A DNA stretch of 64,000 nucleotides from DASXVX01 sp036504075 (GTDB lineage: Bacteria > Bacillota > Sulfobacillia > Symbiobacteriales > Symbiobacteriaceae). Location of the stretch: assembly GCA_036504075.1 (NCBI GenBank), contig DASXVX010000009.1, forward strand, positions 1 through 64,000, given 5' to 3'. The notes under the pieces were generated by a model. The model saw nothing but the letters and a program-made list of their open reading frames with translations, did not search any database and had not been told where the DNA came from. This document shows positions 16,972-24,362 of the stretch, in pieces. The translations under genes were made by a program, and so were the position numbers. Position 1 is the stretch's first letter. Each line of letters starts with the position of its first letter.

Positions 16972-18570
16972 TCAGAACGATAATACCCGGCCGATGTCCC
17001 CGTTGATCGGAATCGTCACCGTGAACACCGCCCCCCGATTGTTGTGGACGGCGATGGTTCCCGCGCGGCGCGTGACGAGACCTTTCACCAGGGCCAGGCC
17101 AATCCCTCTTTGCGTCGCCGATTTGGTGGTGAACCCGGGTTCGAATATGCGCTCCAGAATGGATTCTTCCACGCCGGCACCCCAATCGCGCACCCGAATC
17201 CGGACGGAGCCGCCACGATCGCGAATCGTGACTGTGATCCGGCGCCGTTCGGGCTCCAGGCTTGAGACTGCCTCGAGCGCATTTTGCACGAGATTGCCAA
17301 CGATGGTGATCAGTTCGTCGCTGATGCCCAGGCCAGTGCGCAGGCAACTGGCGGGGTGCAACGTGAGGGTGACGCCCCGCTCCGCGGCGACAGCGGCCTT
17401 GCCGATGAGGACAGCCGCCACGACGGGATCCTTGATGCATCGTGTCACCGAGTCGTGTCGCTGCAAATGGCTGGTTGCGGTCTGGGCGATGTAGCTGATC
17501 GCCTGACCGGTCAAACCTAACTCCAGCAGGCCGCCAATGGTGTGCAGCTTGTTGGTAAACTCGTGGGACTGCGCCCGGAGCGAGTCCGCATACTGGCGCA
17601 TGTTGTCCAGTTGCCGCGTGAGGCCGTCCACCTCGGTGTGATCACGGTAGGTGACGACCGCGCCGACAATCTGCTCCCGGAGCAGCATCGGTACGCTGTT
17701 GGCCACCAGGATGCGGCCGCCGCGCACGACGAGTTGATCGAACCGGGGCTGTCCGGTCCGAACCACGTCAGGCAGGTGGGAACCGGGCAGCGTCTCCGCC
17801 ACCGACCGGCCCACGCAGGCCGTGTCCAGCCCCAACAGCCGGCAGCCCTCCTCGTTGATCGTCGTGATCCGCCCCGTCTCATCCACGGCGATGACACCCT
17901 CCCGCATGGCCTGGAGCATGGCCTGCCGCTGCTGATAAATGGCGGCGATTTCCGCTGGTTCGAGGCCCAGGGTTTCACGCTTGACGCGCATCGCCAGGAC
18001 GATCGAGCCGAGAACCCCGAAGGCCAGTCCAATGGCCACGCTGCCGGCGATGGTGCCCCAGGCGCCCAGGGCGGTCTGCTGGATGTTCTGCACAAGCACG
18101 CCGACGGAGACTGCGCCGATGATCTCGCCGGCTTCATCGCGGATTGGGACCTTGCCCCGCACCGAAACGCCCAGGGTGCCCTGCTGGGTGGTGACAGACT
18201 CCACGCCGCTCAAGGCCTCCGAGGCGTCGGTAGAGACCCGTTGCCCAATCTTCGTCGGATCGGGGTGCGTGTACCGAATCTGATCGCGGTTGACGATGAC
18301 GATAAAGGAGACGCCCGTGGCCTGGCGCACCTGTTCAGCAAGAGGCTGCAGCACCGATGCGGAATCGGGCAGGCGGAAGGCCGCCTGCACTTCCGGGTCG
18401 GTGGCGACCGAACGGGCGACACCGATGCAAAATCGGCCATAGTCCGTCGTCAGCCCATTGTAGAAGACGCGCACAAGGGCGCCGCCCACGATTACCACGG
18501 CGAGCAGCACGATCCCGGATTGGAACAGCGCGGTGCGTGTCATGAGCGACAAGCCACGGCGTGTGCGCAT
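16972..18570 (-). CDS. sensor histidine kinase, CitA/DcuS/DctS type
   Basis: 532 aa. One transmembrane helix near residues 12-33, an extracytoplasmic PAS domain with RYTHPDPTKIGQ (the ligand-pocket motif of citrate/C4-dicarboxylate sensors), a second helix near 170-192, a cytoplasmic PAS, the phospho-acceptor SHEFTNKLHTIGG (His about 336) and an ATPase domain with NLVQNALEA, DWGAGV and GIGLALV. ATG 18570 follows AAGGGGG. It lies downstream of the ABC genes on the same strand, so the sensed ligand may be the transported one. Confidence 0.9.
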   Translation of the reverse strand: MRTRRGLSLMTRTALFQSGIVLLAVVIVGGALVRVFYNGLTTDYGRFCIGVARSVATDPEVQAAFRLPDSASVLQPLAEQVRQATGVSFIVIVNRDQIRYTHPDPTKIGQRVSTDASEALSGVESVTTQQGTLGVSVRGKVPIRDEAGEIIGAVSVGVLVQNIQQTALGAWGTIAGSVAIGLAFGVLGSIVLAMRVKRETLGLEPAEIAAIYQQRQAMLQAMREGVIAVDETGRITTINEEGCRLLGLDTACVGRSVAETLPGSHLPDVVRTGQPRFDQLVVRGGRILVANSVPMLLREQIVGAVVTYRDHTEVDGLTRQLDNMRQYADSLRAQSHEFTNKLHTIGGLLELGLTGQAISYIAQTATSHLQRHDSVTRCIKDPVVAAVLIGKAAVAAERGVTLTLHPASCLRTGLGISDELITIVGNLVQNALEAVSSLEPERRRITVTIRDRGGSVRIRVRDWGAGVEESILERIFEPGFTTKSATQRGIGLALVKGLVTRRAGTIAVHNNRGAVFTVTIPINGDIGRVLSF

Positions 18571-18616
18571 CTGCCAGCCCCCTTCGTCGCCGCCCAATGC
18601 CCGGTGTTTTATGAAC

Positions 18617-18648
18617 GGGGCCCCGCTGGCTCACCGCCGCGGGGCTCC
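18617..18648 (-). terminator. hairpin between substrate-binding protein and kinase genes
   Basis: GGGGCCCCGC (18617-18626) and GCGGGGCTCC (18639-18648) form 10 pairs including one wobble. No T-run; it may only attenuate read-through into the kinase gene. Confidence 0.6.
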
Positions 18649-18678
18649 TTGACAGCGCCCTATCTCTTTCGGCGCACC

Positions 18679-19743
18679 CTACTTGGGAACCTTGTCAACG
18701 AACGTGTCTGTGTAGGTCGCCTTCAGGTCGGTCTTTTTGGGATCCATCTCCTTGTTGAAGGTCGAGAGCACGTTCAGCACCGTGGCCGGACCCTCTGGCG
18801 GCATCTTGCCGTCGGTGGTAAACATGGGCAGACTGGCCTTCAGAGCGGTGAGGTACATGTCCTTGTCGCCGCCGTAGTAGTCGACCGGCAGCTTTGCCGC
18901 GATCTCTTCGGGCGTGTGGGTGTTGATCCAGCGCAGCGTCTTGACGAAGGCGTTAACGACCTTCTGGGTCACTTCGGGGTTCTTCTGCACATAGTCTTGC
19001 ATCATGTAGAGGCTGGAGGCCGGATAGGTGCCGCCGAGAGCGGCCGCGGTGTTCTTGGCGTCCCGCATGTCGACGAGCACGAACGCGTCGTTCTTCTTCA
19101 GCAGGAGCGAGACGGTGGGCTCGGTGGTGACGGCGGCAACGATGTTGCCCTGCTCCATGGCCGTAATGAGCGTCTGGCCGGCACCGACGGCAAGCGGCTT
19201 GTAGTCGGACTGCTTGTTGCCGCCGCGGACCACCAGGTAGTTGGCCAGGAAGTTGGTGGAGGAACCGAGGCCCGTGACGCCGATGGTCGCCCCCTTGAGG
19301 TCCGCGATGGACTTGATCTTATCCTTGGCCTTGTTGGAAACCACCAGGGTCTCGCCAGGGGAGCCACCGAAAATGCAGACGTCAACCGTCTTCTTGCCCT
19401 TGGACTGCAGGTCGATGTTGTGATCGTAGAAACCGACGACGGCCTCCAACTCGCCGGCGAGCAGTGCTTCCTCGGCATTTTGACCGGCGGCCTCGTTGGA
19501 CAACTCGACAGTGACGCCCTCGTCCTTGAAGTAGCCAAGTACCTCGGTGAGTTTGGCCGGCAGATAGATGATCTTCTCCATGCCGCCAACCATGATCCGG
19601 AACTTGGGCAATTCCTTCGGAGCGGCAGGCGGAGCTGTGGCCGGAGCAGCGGCCGGAGCAGCGGCCGGCTTGCTGTTGCAACCGGCGACCAGCAAGCTGA
19701 ACGCGATGAACCCAACGAGCATGATCCCCAAGCCCTTGCGCAT
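18679..19743 (-). CDS. ABC transporter substrate-binding lipoprotein (SsuA/NMT1 type)
   Basis: 354 aa. Signal peptide with lipobox LVAGC (Cys22), then an Ala/Pro-rich linker of AAP repeats (about 26-42), then a periplasmic-binding fold with ATIGVTGLGSSTNFLANYLV and PEVTQKVVNAFVKTLRWI. This is the family of nitrate, sulfonate, taurine and pyrimidine-precursor binders; the ligand cannot be told. The linker is encoded by near-perfect GC-rich repeats that could vary in number. Confidence 0.88.
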   Translation of the reverse strand: MRKGLGIMLVGFIAFSLLVAGCNSKPAAAPAAAPATAPPAAPKELPKFRIMVGGMEKIIYLPAKLTEVLGYFKDEGVTVELSNEAAGQNAEEALLAGELEAVVGFYDHNIDLQSKGKKTVDVCIFGGSPGETLVVSNKAKDKIKSIADLKGATIGVTGLGSSTNFLANYLVVRGGNKQSDYKPLAVGAGQTLITAMEQGNIVAAVTTEPTVSLLLKKNDAFVLVDMRDAKNTAAALGGTYPASSLYMMQDYVQKNPEVTQKVVNAFVKTLRWINTHTPEEIAAKLPVDYYGGDKDMYLTALKASLPMFTTDGKMPPEGPATVLNVLSTFNKEMDPKKTDLKATYTDTFVDKVPK

Positions 19744-19786
19744 CAGTGGTCCCTCCTCATGTGATTAGATCGCTGCGGGGCGATGT

Positions 19787-20608
19787 TCAAGCCGCACGTT
19801 CTGAGGCGGCGGCGGGACGCCAGCCAATCAGACGACGCTCAAGGGCGCTGACCAGCCAATCAGCGACCAGGGCCGTCACCGAGAGGATGATCATGGCGGC
19901 AAAGACGGCGTTGGTGTTGAACGTGCCCTGCGCCATGGCGATGAGGTATCCCAGGCCATGGGTGGCCCCCAGGAACTCGCCCACCACGGCGCCGACCAGG
20001 GCGAAGCCGAAACTGGTGTGCAGGCTGGAGATGATCCAGGAAAGGGCCGAAGGCAACTGCACGTGCCAGACCAGGTGGCGTTCGGCCGCCCCAAGGATGC
20101 GGGCGTTGTTGACCAGGTTGCGGTCCACCTCGCGCACGCCCTGAAAGACGTTGTAGAAGACGATGAAAAAGACGAGCGTGACGCCCAGCGCCACCTTGGA
20201 GGCCATGCCCAGGCCCAGCCAGATGATGAAGAGCGGCGCCAGTACGATGCGGGGGATGGCGTTTATCACCCGGATGTAGGGGGCGAAGATCACGGACAGC
20301 CACCGACTGCGCCCCAGGAGGAAGCCGGCGACGATGCCAAAGAGCACGCCTATGATGAAGGACAAGACCGTCTCCTCCAGGGTCACCGTGACCTGCTCCC
20401 AGAGCGGTCCGACGGCCGTGCCCTCACGCATCCAGGTGACGATTACGTGGTAAATCCCGGTAGGCTGGCCGAAGAAGAAGGGATCGACCCACTGCTTGCG
20501 GGTGAACAGTTCCCAGCTTCCCAGGAGCAAGGCCAGTATGGACCACTGCAGCGTCAGGTCGAGGACGTTTCGCAGATTACGCCGTGGCGCGGCTTTGCTG
20601 CCGTTCAT
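19787..20608 (-). CDS. ABC transporter permease (SsuC/TauC type)
   Basis: 273 aa with about six membrane helices. The coupling loop motif is NNARILGAAERHLVWHVQLPSAL (EAA-like). Its start overlaps the ATPase gene by 32 bp, with GAGGTGATG as ribosome site inside that gene. Middle gene of the importer. Confidence 0.88.
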   Translation of the reverse strand: MNGSKAAPRRNLRNVLDLTLQWSILALLLGSWELFTRKQWVDPFFFGQPTGIYHVIVTWMREGTAVGPLWEQVTVTLEETVLSFIIGVLFGIVAGFLLGRSRWLSVIFAPYIRVINAIPRIVLAPLFIIWLGLGMASKVALGVTLVFFIVFYNVFQGVREVDRNLVNNARILGAAERHLVWHVQLPSALSWIISSLHTSFGFALVGAVVGEFLGATHGLGYLIAMAQGTFNTNAVFAAMIILSVTALVADWLVSALERRLIGWRPAAASERAA

Positions 20609-21401
20609 AGCTGATCATCACCTCGCTTTTCAGGTCTTCCCAGATTTGCTGGTAGGTCCGCGCAAAGGCCGGCTCAAACTTGATTTCAGTCACGTTCCTG
20701 GGACGTGGCAAGTCGATCTGGTACGTGGCCTTCAGCGTGGAATTCGGGCCGGCAGAGAGGACGATGACCTTGTCGGCCATGGCGATGGCCTCTTCAAGGT
20801 CGTGGGTGACGAAGAGGACCGAGGCGCCGGTCTCGGACCAGAGGGAGAGCAGTTCATTCTCCATCAGCGCCCGGGTCTGCACATCCAGCGCGGCGAAAGG
20901 CTCGTCCATCAGCAGGATCTTGGGCTCCGTGATCAGCGACTGGGCCATGGCGACGCGCTTCTTCATGCCGCCCGAGATCTGGTGCGGATAGTGGTGCTCG
21001 AATCCGGCGAGGCCGACCCGCCTCACCCACTCCTGGGCCCGGCTGCGCGCGGTTGGCTTGTCCATGCCGCGAAAGATGAGCCCGGCGGCGACGTTGTCCA
21101 GCACGGACTTCCAGGGGAAGCTCGCGTCCGTCTGGAACATGTAGCCGCAGTTCGGGTGCAGGCCTCGAACGGCCTGACCCATCACGCGTACCTCACCGGC
21201 AGTGGCAGGCTCCAGGCCGGCCGTGAGGTTCAGGGTCGTGGATTTGCCGCAACCCGTGGGACCGACGATCGCGCAGAACTCGCCGGCGGCAATGGCGAAG
21301 TTCAGGTTCCGGAGCACTGGTTGAGCCTGACCATCGGGCCGCACAAAATGCTTGTCCACACCCATAAACTGGATCATGGGATTCGCTATGCTTTGAGACA
21401 C
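20577..21401 (-). CDS. ABC transporter ATP-binding protein (SsuB/TauB type)
   Basis: 274 aa. Walker A GPTGCGKST, signature ISGGMKKRVAMAQ (Ile in place of the first Leu), Walker B ILLMDEPFAALD and the switch His in VTHDLEEA. First gene of a five-gene minus-strand run: ATPase, permease, binding protein, kinase, regulator. Confidence 0.9.
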   Translation of the reverse strand: MSQSIANPMIQFMGVDKHFVRPDGQAQPVLRNLNFAIAAGEFCAIVGPTGCGKSTTLNLTAGLEPATAGEVRVMGQAVRGLHPNCGYMFQTDASFPWKSVLDNVAAGLIFRGMDKPTARSRAQEWVRRVGLAGFEHHYPHQISGGMKKRVAMAQSLITEPKILLMDEPFAALDVQTRALMENELLSLWSETGASVLFVTHDLEEAIAMADKVIVLSAGPNSTLKATYQIDLPRPRNVTEIKFEPAFARTYQQIWEDLKSEVMISYERQQSRATA

Positions 21402-21665
21402 TCATACACCCCCATGTCGATTCGCGGATATTATCGCGGTTATAAGTTACTTGTACTGAACATGTGCCGAAAGGTCACGCTTATGGACATACTGGAGATT
21501 ATGAAACTTTTGGTCGTTTGCGAAAAACGCACGGTCTCACGTCCGGCAATGTGGCCCCGGTGGGCGCTACCGGACGCCCATACTTCATGCCTTCAGAGTC
21601 AATCAACGGGCCAGAGTAGGCGAATGCAGCCGGAGGACTAAACATCCCTCGGCTGCATCTTTTTT
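21402..21665 (+). other. non-coding gap ending in a + strand terminator
   Basis: 264 bases upstream of the importer contain no gene. ATGCAGCCG (21624-21632) and CGGCTGCAT (21650-21658) followed by CTTTTTT make a textbook + strand terminator, although no + strand gene precedes it. CGTCCGG near 21540 and CCGGACG near 21570 form another hairpin. A small RNA or the importer's leader on the other strand could use these structures. Confidence 0.4.
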
Positions 21666-21693
21666 CGCCTTTATGCGCCTGTCAACAGGCTGA

Positions 21694-21726
21694 GGAGCCA
21701 GCGGCGCTCAACACACCACTGGCTCC
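21694..21726 (-). terminator. hairpin after the monooxygenase gene
   Basis: GGAGCCAG (21694-21701) and CTGGCTCC (21719-21726), just past the stop at 21733. No T-run. Confidence 0.5.
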
Positions 21727-21732
21727 GCCGCT

Positions 21733-22020
21733 CTACTGGGCCTCTTCGTACTCCTCCAGCACCGGCCGCCCGGCCACCACACCCTGCGTGGAGCTCCGGT
21801 GCCCGGCGGCGAAGTTCTCCGACTTCGTCCACGCCTCGAAGGCCGCCCGGGACTCCCACGTCGACATACTGATGTACGTGTTGCCCTGCTGCGGGCGCAG
21901 CAAGTGGAAGGCGATGAAGCCAGGTGCCTCGTTCACATACCGGCCACGGTCGGCGAACGCCGCTTCCATCTGCGGGCCCTGGCCTTCAATCACGGTAATC
22001 CGGTTCATGGCCACATACAT
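21733..22020 (-). CDS. antibiotic-biosynthesis-monooxygenase fold, IsdG/HmoB-like
   Basis: 95 aa. The heme-degrading IsdG family needs an Asn, a Trp and a His; Asn6, Trp64 and His74 are present with the same Trp-His spacing as IsdG (10 residues). It may therefore release iron from heme, though other ABM-fold enzymes are possible. ATG 22020 follows GAGGAGG. Single-gene unit. Confidence 0.75.
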   Translation of the reverse strand: MYVAMNRITVIEGQGPQMEAAFADRGRYVNEAPGFIAFHLLRPQQGNTYISMSTWESRAAFEAWTKSENFAAGHRSSTQGVVAGRPVLEEYEEAQ

Positions 22021-22108
22021 ACTCGTTCCTCCTCGGCAAAGAGACTCCAACGCCATTGTCTTCCCCGTTTGCTTTCGCCGTTTTTCACAAAAACGGCTGT
22101 CGCACCCC

Positions 22109-22129
22109 GGCAAATGAAAAATATTTGCC
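22109..22129. promoter_or_regulatory. perfect palindrome, candidate operator
   Basis: GGCAAAT (22109-22115) and ATTTGCC (22123-22129), 7-bp arms separated by 7 bases, between the divergent monooxygenase and PrsW genes. Confidence 0.4.
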
Positions 22130-22265
22130 TAGGCTGGGAGATGATACCTTTTATGCTGAACCCGATCGCCACATGTGCCTGGAGAGATTTACTTCCTGCA
22201 GGGATATGTATGGTTAAGGCCGTATCCCAGTATGAACATCCCGAGGAAGGAGTGCGAAGGCGCGC

Positions 22266-23141
22266 ATGTATTTATGGCTACTGGCACTCATTCTGGCTTT
22301 TCTGCCTGGAGTTGGGCTTCTCTGGTACATCCGCCGCATTGACAAATACGAGCCGGAGCCCTGGAGCACCATGGGGCTGGCTTTTCTGGCGGGCTGCATT
22401 TCGGTGATTCCTGCGTTCCTCATCGAAGCATTGCTGCACGCCAAGACCGGCGGCTTTGTCGGGACGCTTTACGAGGCGTTTATTGTCGCGGCGCTCACCG
22501 AGGAAGTCTGCAAGGGTGGCCTGGGTCTGGCCTTTATGTGGCGGCGGTCCGAGTTCGACGAGGTCATGGACGGCATCGTCTATTTCGGTCTGGCGCACAT
22601 GGGCTTTGCCATCACTGAGAACCTGGGGTACATCTTTCTCAGGTCCGACGGCAACGTTGTCCAGGCGCTGATGACCGGTTTCATGCGGACGACCACGGCG
22701 GTGCCGCTGCACGTGGTCAGCGGCATGATCATGGGCTATCACATCGGGGCGGCCCGCTTCGCTAAAAACTTCAAGACCAAGGCCAAGAACTGGTTCCTGG
22801 CGTTCAGCCTGCCGGTGCTGCTGCACGGCATTTACGACCTGGCCGCATTTAATGAGAACTTTAAGGTCACCAACACGACAGACCTGCTGCGGGCCGGGTT
22901 CGGTACGGCGCTCTTCTACGCCGCCGTCGTCGCCTTGTGGCTGGTGCTGATGCCCCGGGTCCAGGCTGCGCAGGACGCCTCGCCCTTCAAGCCCCACGAG
23001 CGGGTCCCCCTGCCGGTCGCACCGGTATCCTGCCCCAACTGCGGGTCGGACTACCCGGACGGAGCCAACTACTGCCACATGTGCGCGACGCCGGTGGCCC
23101 AGAGCCAGGTCTACGCCCATCAGGCGCCTACTTCGCAATAG
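22266..23141 (+). CDS. PrsW-family membrane protease with C-terminal zinc ribbon
   Basis: 291 aa. About seven membrane helices carry the glutamate motifs ALTEEVCKG and ITENLGYI and the His motif LLHGIYD of the CAAX-protease-related PrsW family, which cleaves anti-sigma factors in Bacillus. After the last helix comes a double-Cys zinc ribbon, CPNCGSDYPDGANYCHMC (about residues 257-274). The ribosome site GGAAGGAG is about 14 bases before ATG 22266. Confidence 0.87.
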   Translation: MYLWLLALILAFLPGVGLLWYIRRIDKYEPEPWSTMGLAFLAGCISVIPAFLIEALLHAKTGGFVGTLYEAFIVAALTEEVCKGGLGLAFMWRRSEFDEVMDGIVYFGLAHMGFAITENLGYIFLRSDGNVVQALMTGFMRTTTAVPLHVVSGMIMGYHIGAARFAKNFKTKAKNWFLAFSLPVLLHGIYDLAAFNENFKVTNTTDLLRAGFGTALFYAAVVALWLVLMPRVQAAQDASPFKPHERVPLPVAPVSCPNCGSDYPDGANYCHMCATPVAQSQVYAHQAPTSQ

Positions 23142-23155
23142 GACTCTGCCCAACC

Positions 23156-23193
23156 GCAAGGCCCCCCGCCATACCCATGGCGGGGGGCCTTGC
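23156..23193. terminator. bidirectional terminator
   Basis: A long stem, GCAAGGCCCCCCGCCAT against ATGGCGGGGGGCCTTGC, between convergent genes. Confidence 0.9.
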
Positions 23194-23194
23194 G

Positions 23195-24361
23195 CTACTT
23201 GAGGAGCCCGGAGCGGCCAATCCGCTCGACCGCTTCGGCCAGCCGCTGCTCGCTCTGCACCAGGGCGATGCGGACGTAGCCTTCGCCCATTTCGCCGAAG
23301 CCGCTGCCGGGGACGATGGTCACGCCGGCCTTCTCCAGCAGGGCCATGGCGAACTCCAGGCTGTTCGTCCAGCCTCTGGGCAGGGGTGCCCAGCAGAACA
23401 TGGTCGCCTTGGGATTTGGAAGCTCCCAGCCCAGCTTGTTCAGCCCGCCCACCAGCACGTCCCGGCGCCGCTGGTACGTGGCGGCCATCTCGCGGACGCA
23501 ATCCTGCGGGCCGGTCAGGGCGGCCACCGCCGCCATCTGGATGGGCCGGAAAATACCGTAGTCCAGGTGGGCTTTCACTTCGGCCAGCTGGCCGACCAGG
23601 CGCGCATTGCCCACGGCATAAGCGATGCGGGCGCCGGCCAGGTTGAAGGTCTTGCTGAGCGAGTTGAACTCGAGGCCGACTTCCATGGCCCCCGGCGTCT
23701 CCAGGAAGCTGGGCGGCCGGTAGCCGTCGAAGACCAGCTCGCTGTAGGCCGCATCGTGCATCACCACCGTGCCGTACTTGCGGGCGAAAGCGACGACGGA
23801 CTCAAAGAAGCCCGGCCGGACGACAGCGGCCAGCGGATTGCTGGGGTAGTTGATCACCAGCAGCTTGGCCCGCCGCTTCACGTCTTCCGGCAGTGCCTCC
23901 AGGTTGGGCAGGAAGCCGTCTTCGGCGCGGCAGGGGACCGGATACAGCTCGGCACCCGCCAGCACCGGGCCGGCCGAGTAAATGGGATACCCGGGGTCGG
24001 GCACCAGTACCAGGTCGCCAGGGTCGGTGACCGCCTGGGCGACATGGGCCAGCCCTTCCTGGGAGCCGGTCAGGCCCAGCACCTGGGTGTCTGGGTTCAG
24101 GGTAACGCCGAACCGCCGGTGGTACCAGGAGGCCACGGCCTGCCGGAACACCGGCAGGTCCCGAAGGGGATAGCCGTACATGCCGGTGTCCCGGACGCCC
24201 TGGGACAGCGCTTCAATAATGTGGGGTGCGGGCGGCTGGTCCGGGCTGCCGACGGAGAGGTTGATCGCGTCGACCCCCGCGGCGACTGCCCGCTTGCGGG
24301 CTTCGTCCATGGTGGTGAAAACGGCGGCGGCGAGTTTTTGCAGGCGTTGCGGCTTCGACAT
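23195..24361 (-). CDS. PLP-dependent aminotransferase (class I/II, LL-DAP aminotransferase-like)
   Basis: 388 aa. NLSVGSPD at the N-terminus, NYPSNPLA, DAAYSELVFDG and the PLP-Lys motif NSLSKTFNLAGARIAYAVG. The general look fits DapL-like or aspartate/alanine-type enzymes; the substrate is not settled. Its ATG is one base after the stop of the peptidase gene, so both are translated together. Confidence 0.88.
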   Translation of the reverse strand: MSKPQRLQKLAAAVFTTMDEARKRAVAAGVDAINLSVGSPDQPPAPHIIEALSQGVRDTGMYGYPLRDLPVFRQAVASWYHRRFGVTLNPDTQVLGLTGSQEGLAHVAQAVTDPGDLVLVPDPGYPIYSAGPVLAGAELYPVPCRAEDGFLPNLEALPEDVKRRAKLLVINYPSNPLAAVVRPGFFESVVAFARKYGTVVMHDAAYSELVFDGYRPPSFLETPGAMEVGLEFNSLSKTFNLAGARIAYAVGNARLVGQLAEVKAHLDYGIFRPIQMAAVAALTGPQDCVREMAATYQRRRDVLVGGLNKLGWELPNPKATMFCWAPLPRGWTNSLEFAMALLEKAGVTIVPGSGFGEMGEGYVRIALVQSEQRLAEAVERIGRSGLLK

Positions 24362-24362
24362 G

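Noticed and set aside
17542..19764. 740-codon + strand open frame
   Set aside because: A shadow of the kinase and binding-protein genes caused by high GC; codon content is Arg/Gly/His-rich nonsense.
21402..21620. Riboswitch (TPP, purine or GEMM) upstream of the ABC importer
   Set aside because: I compared the minus strand with the known consensus cores and found no match beyond short chance similarities.
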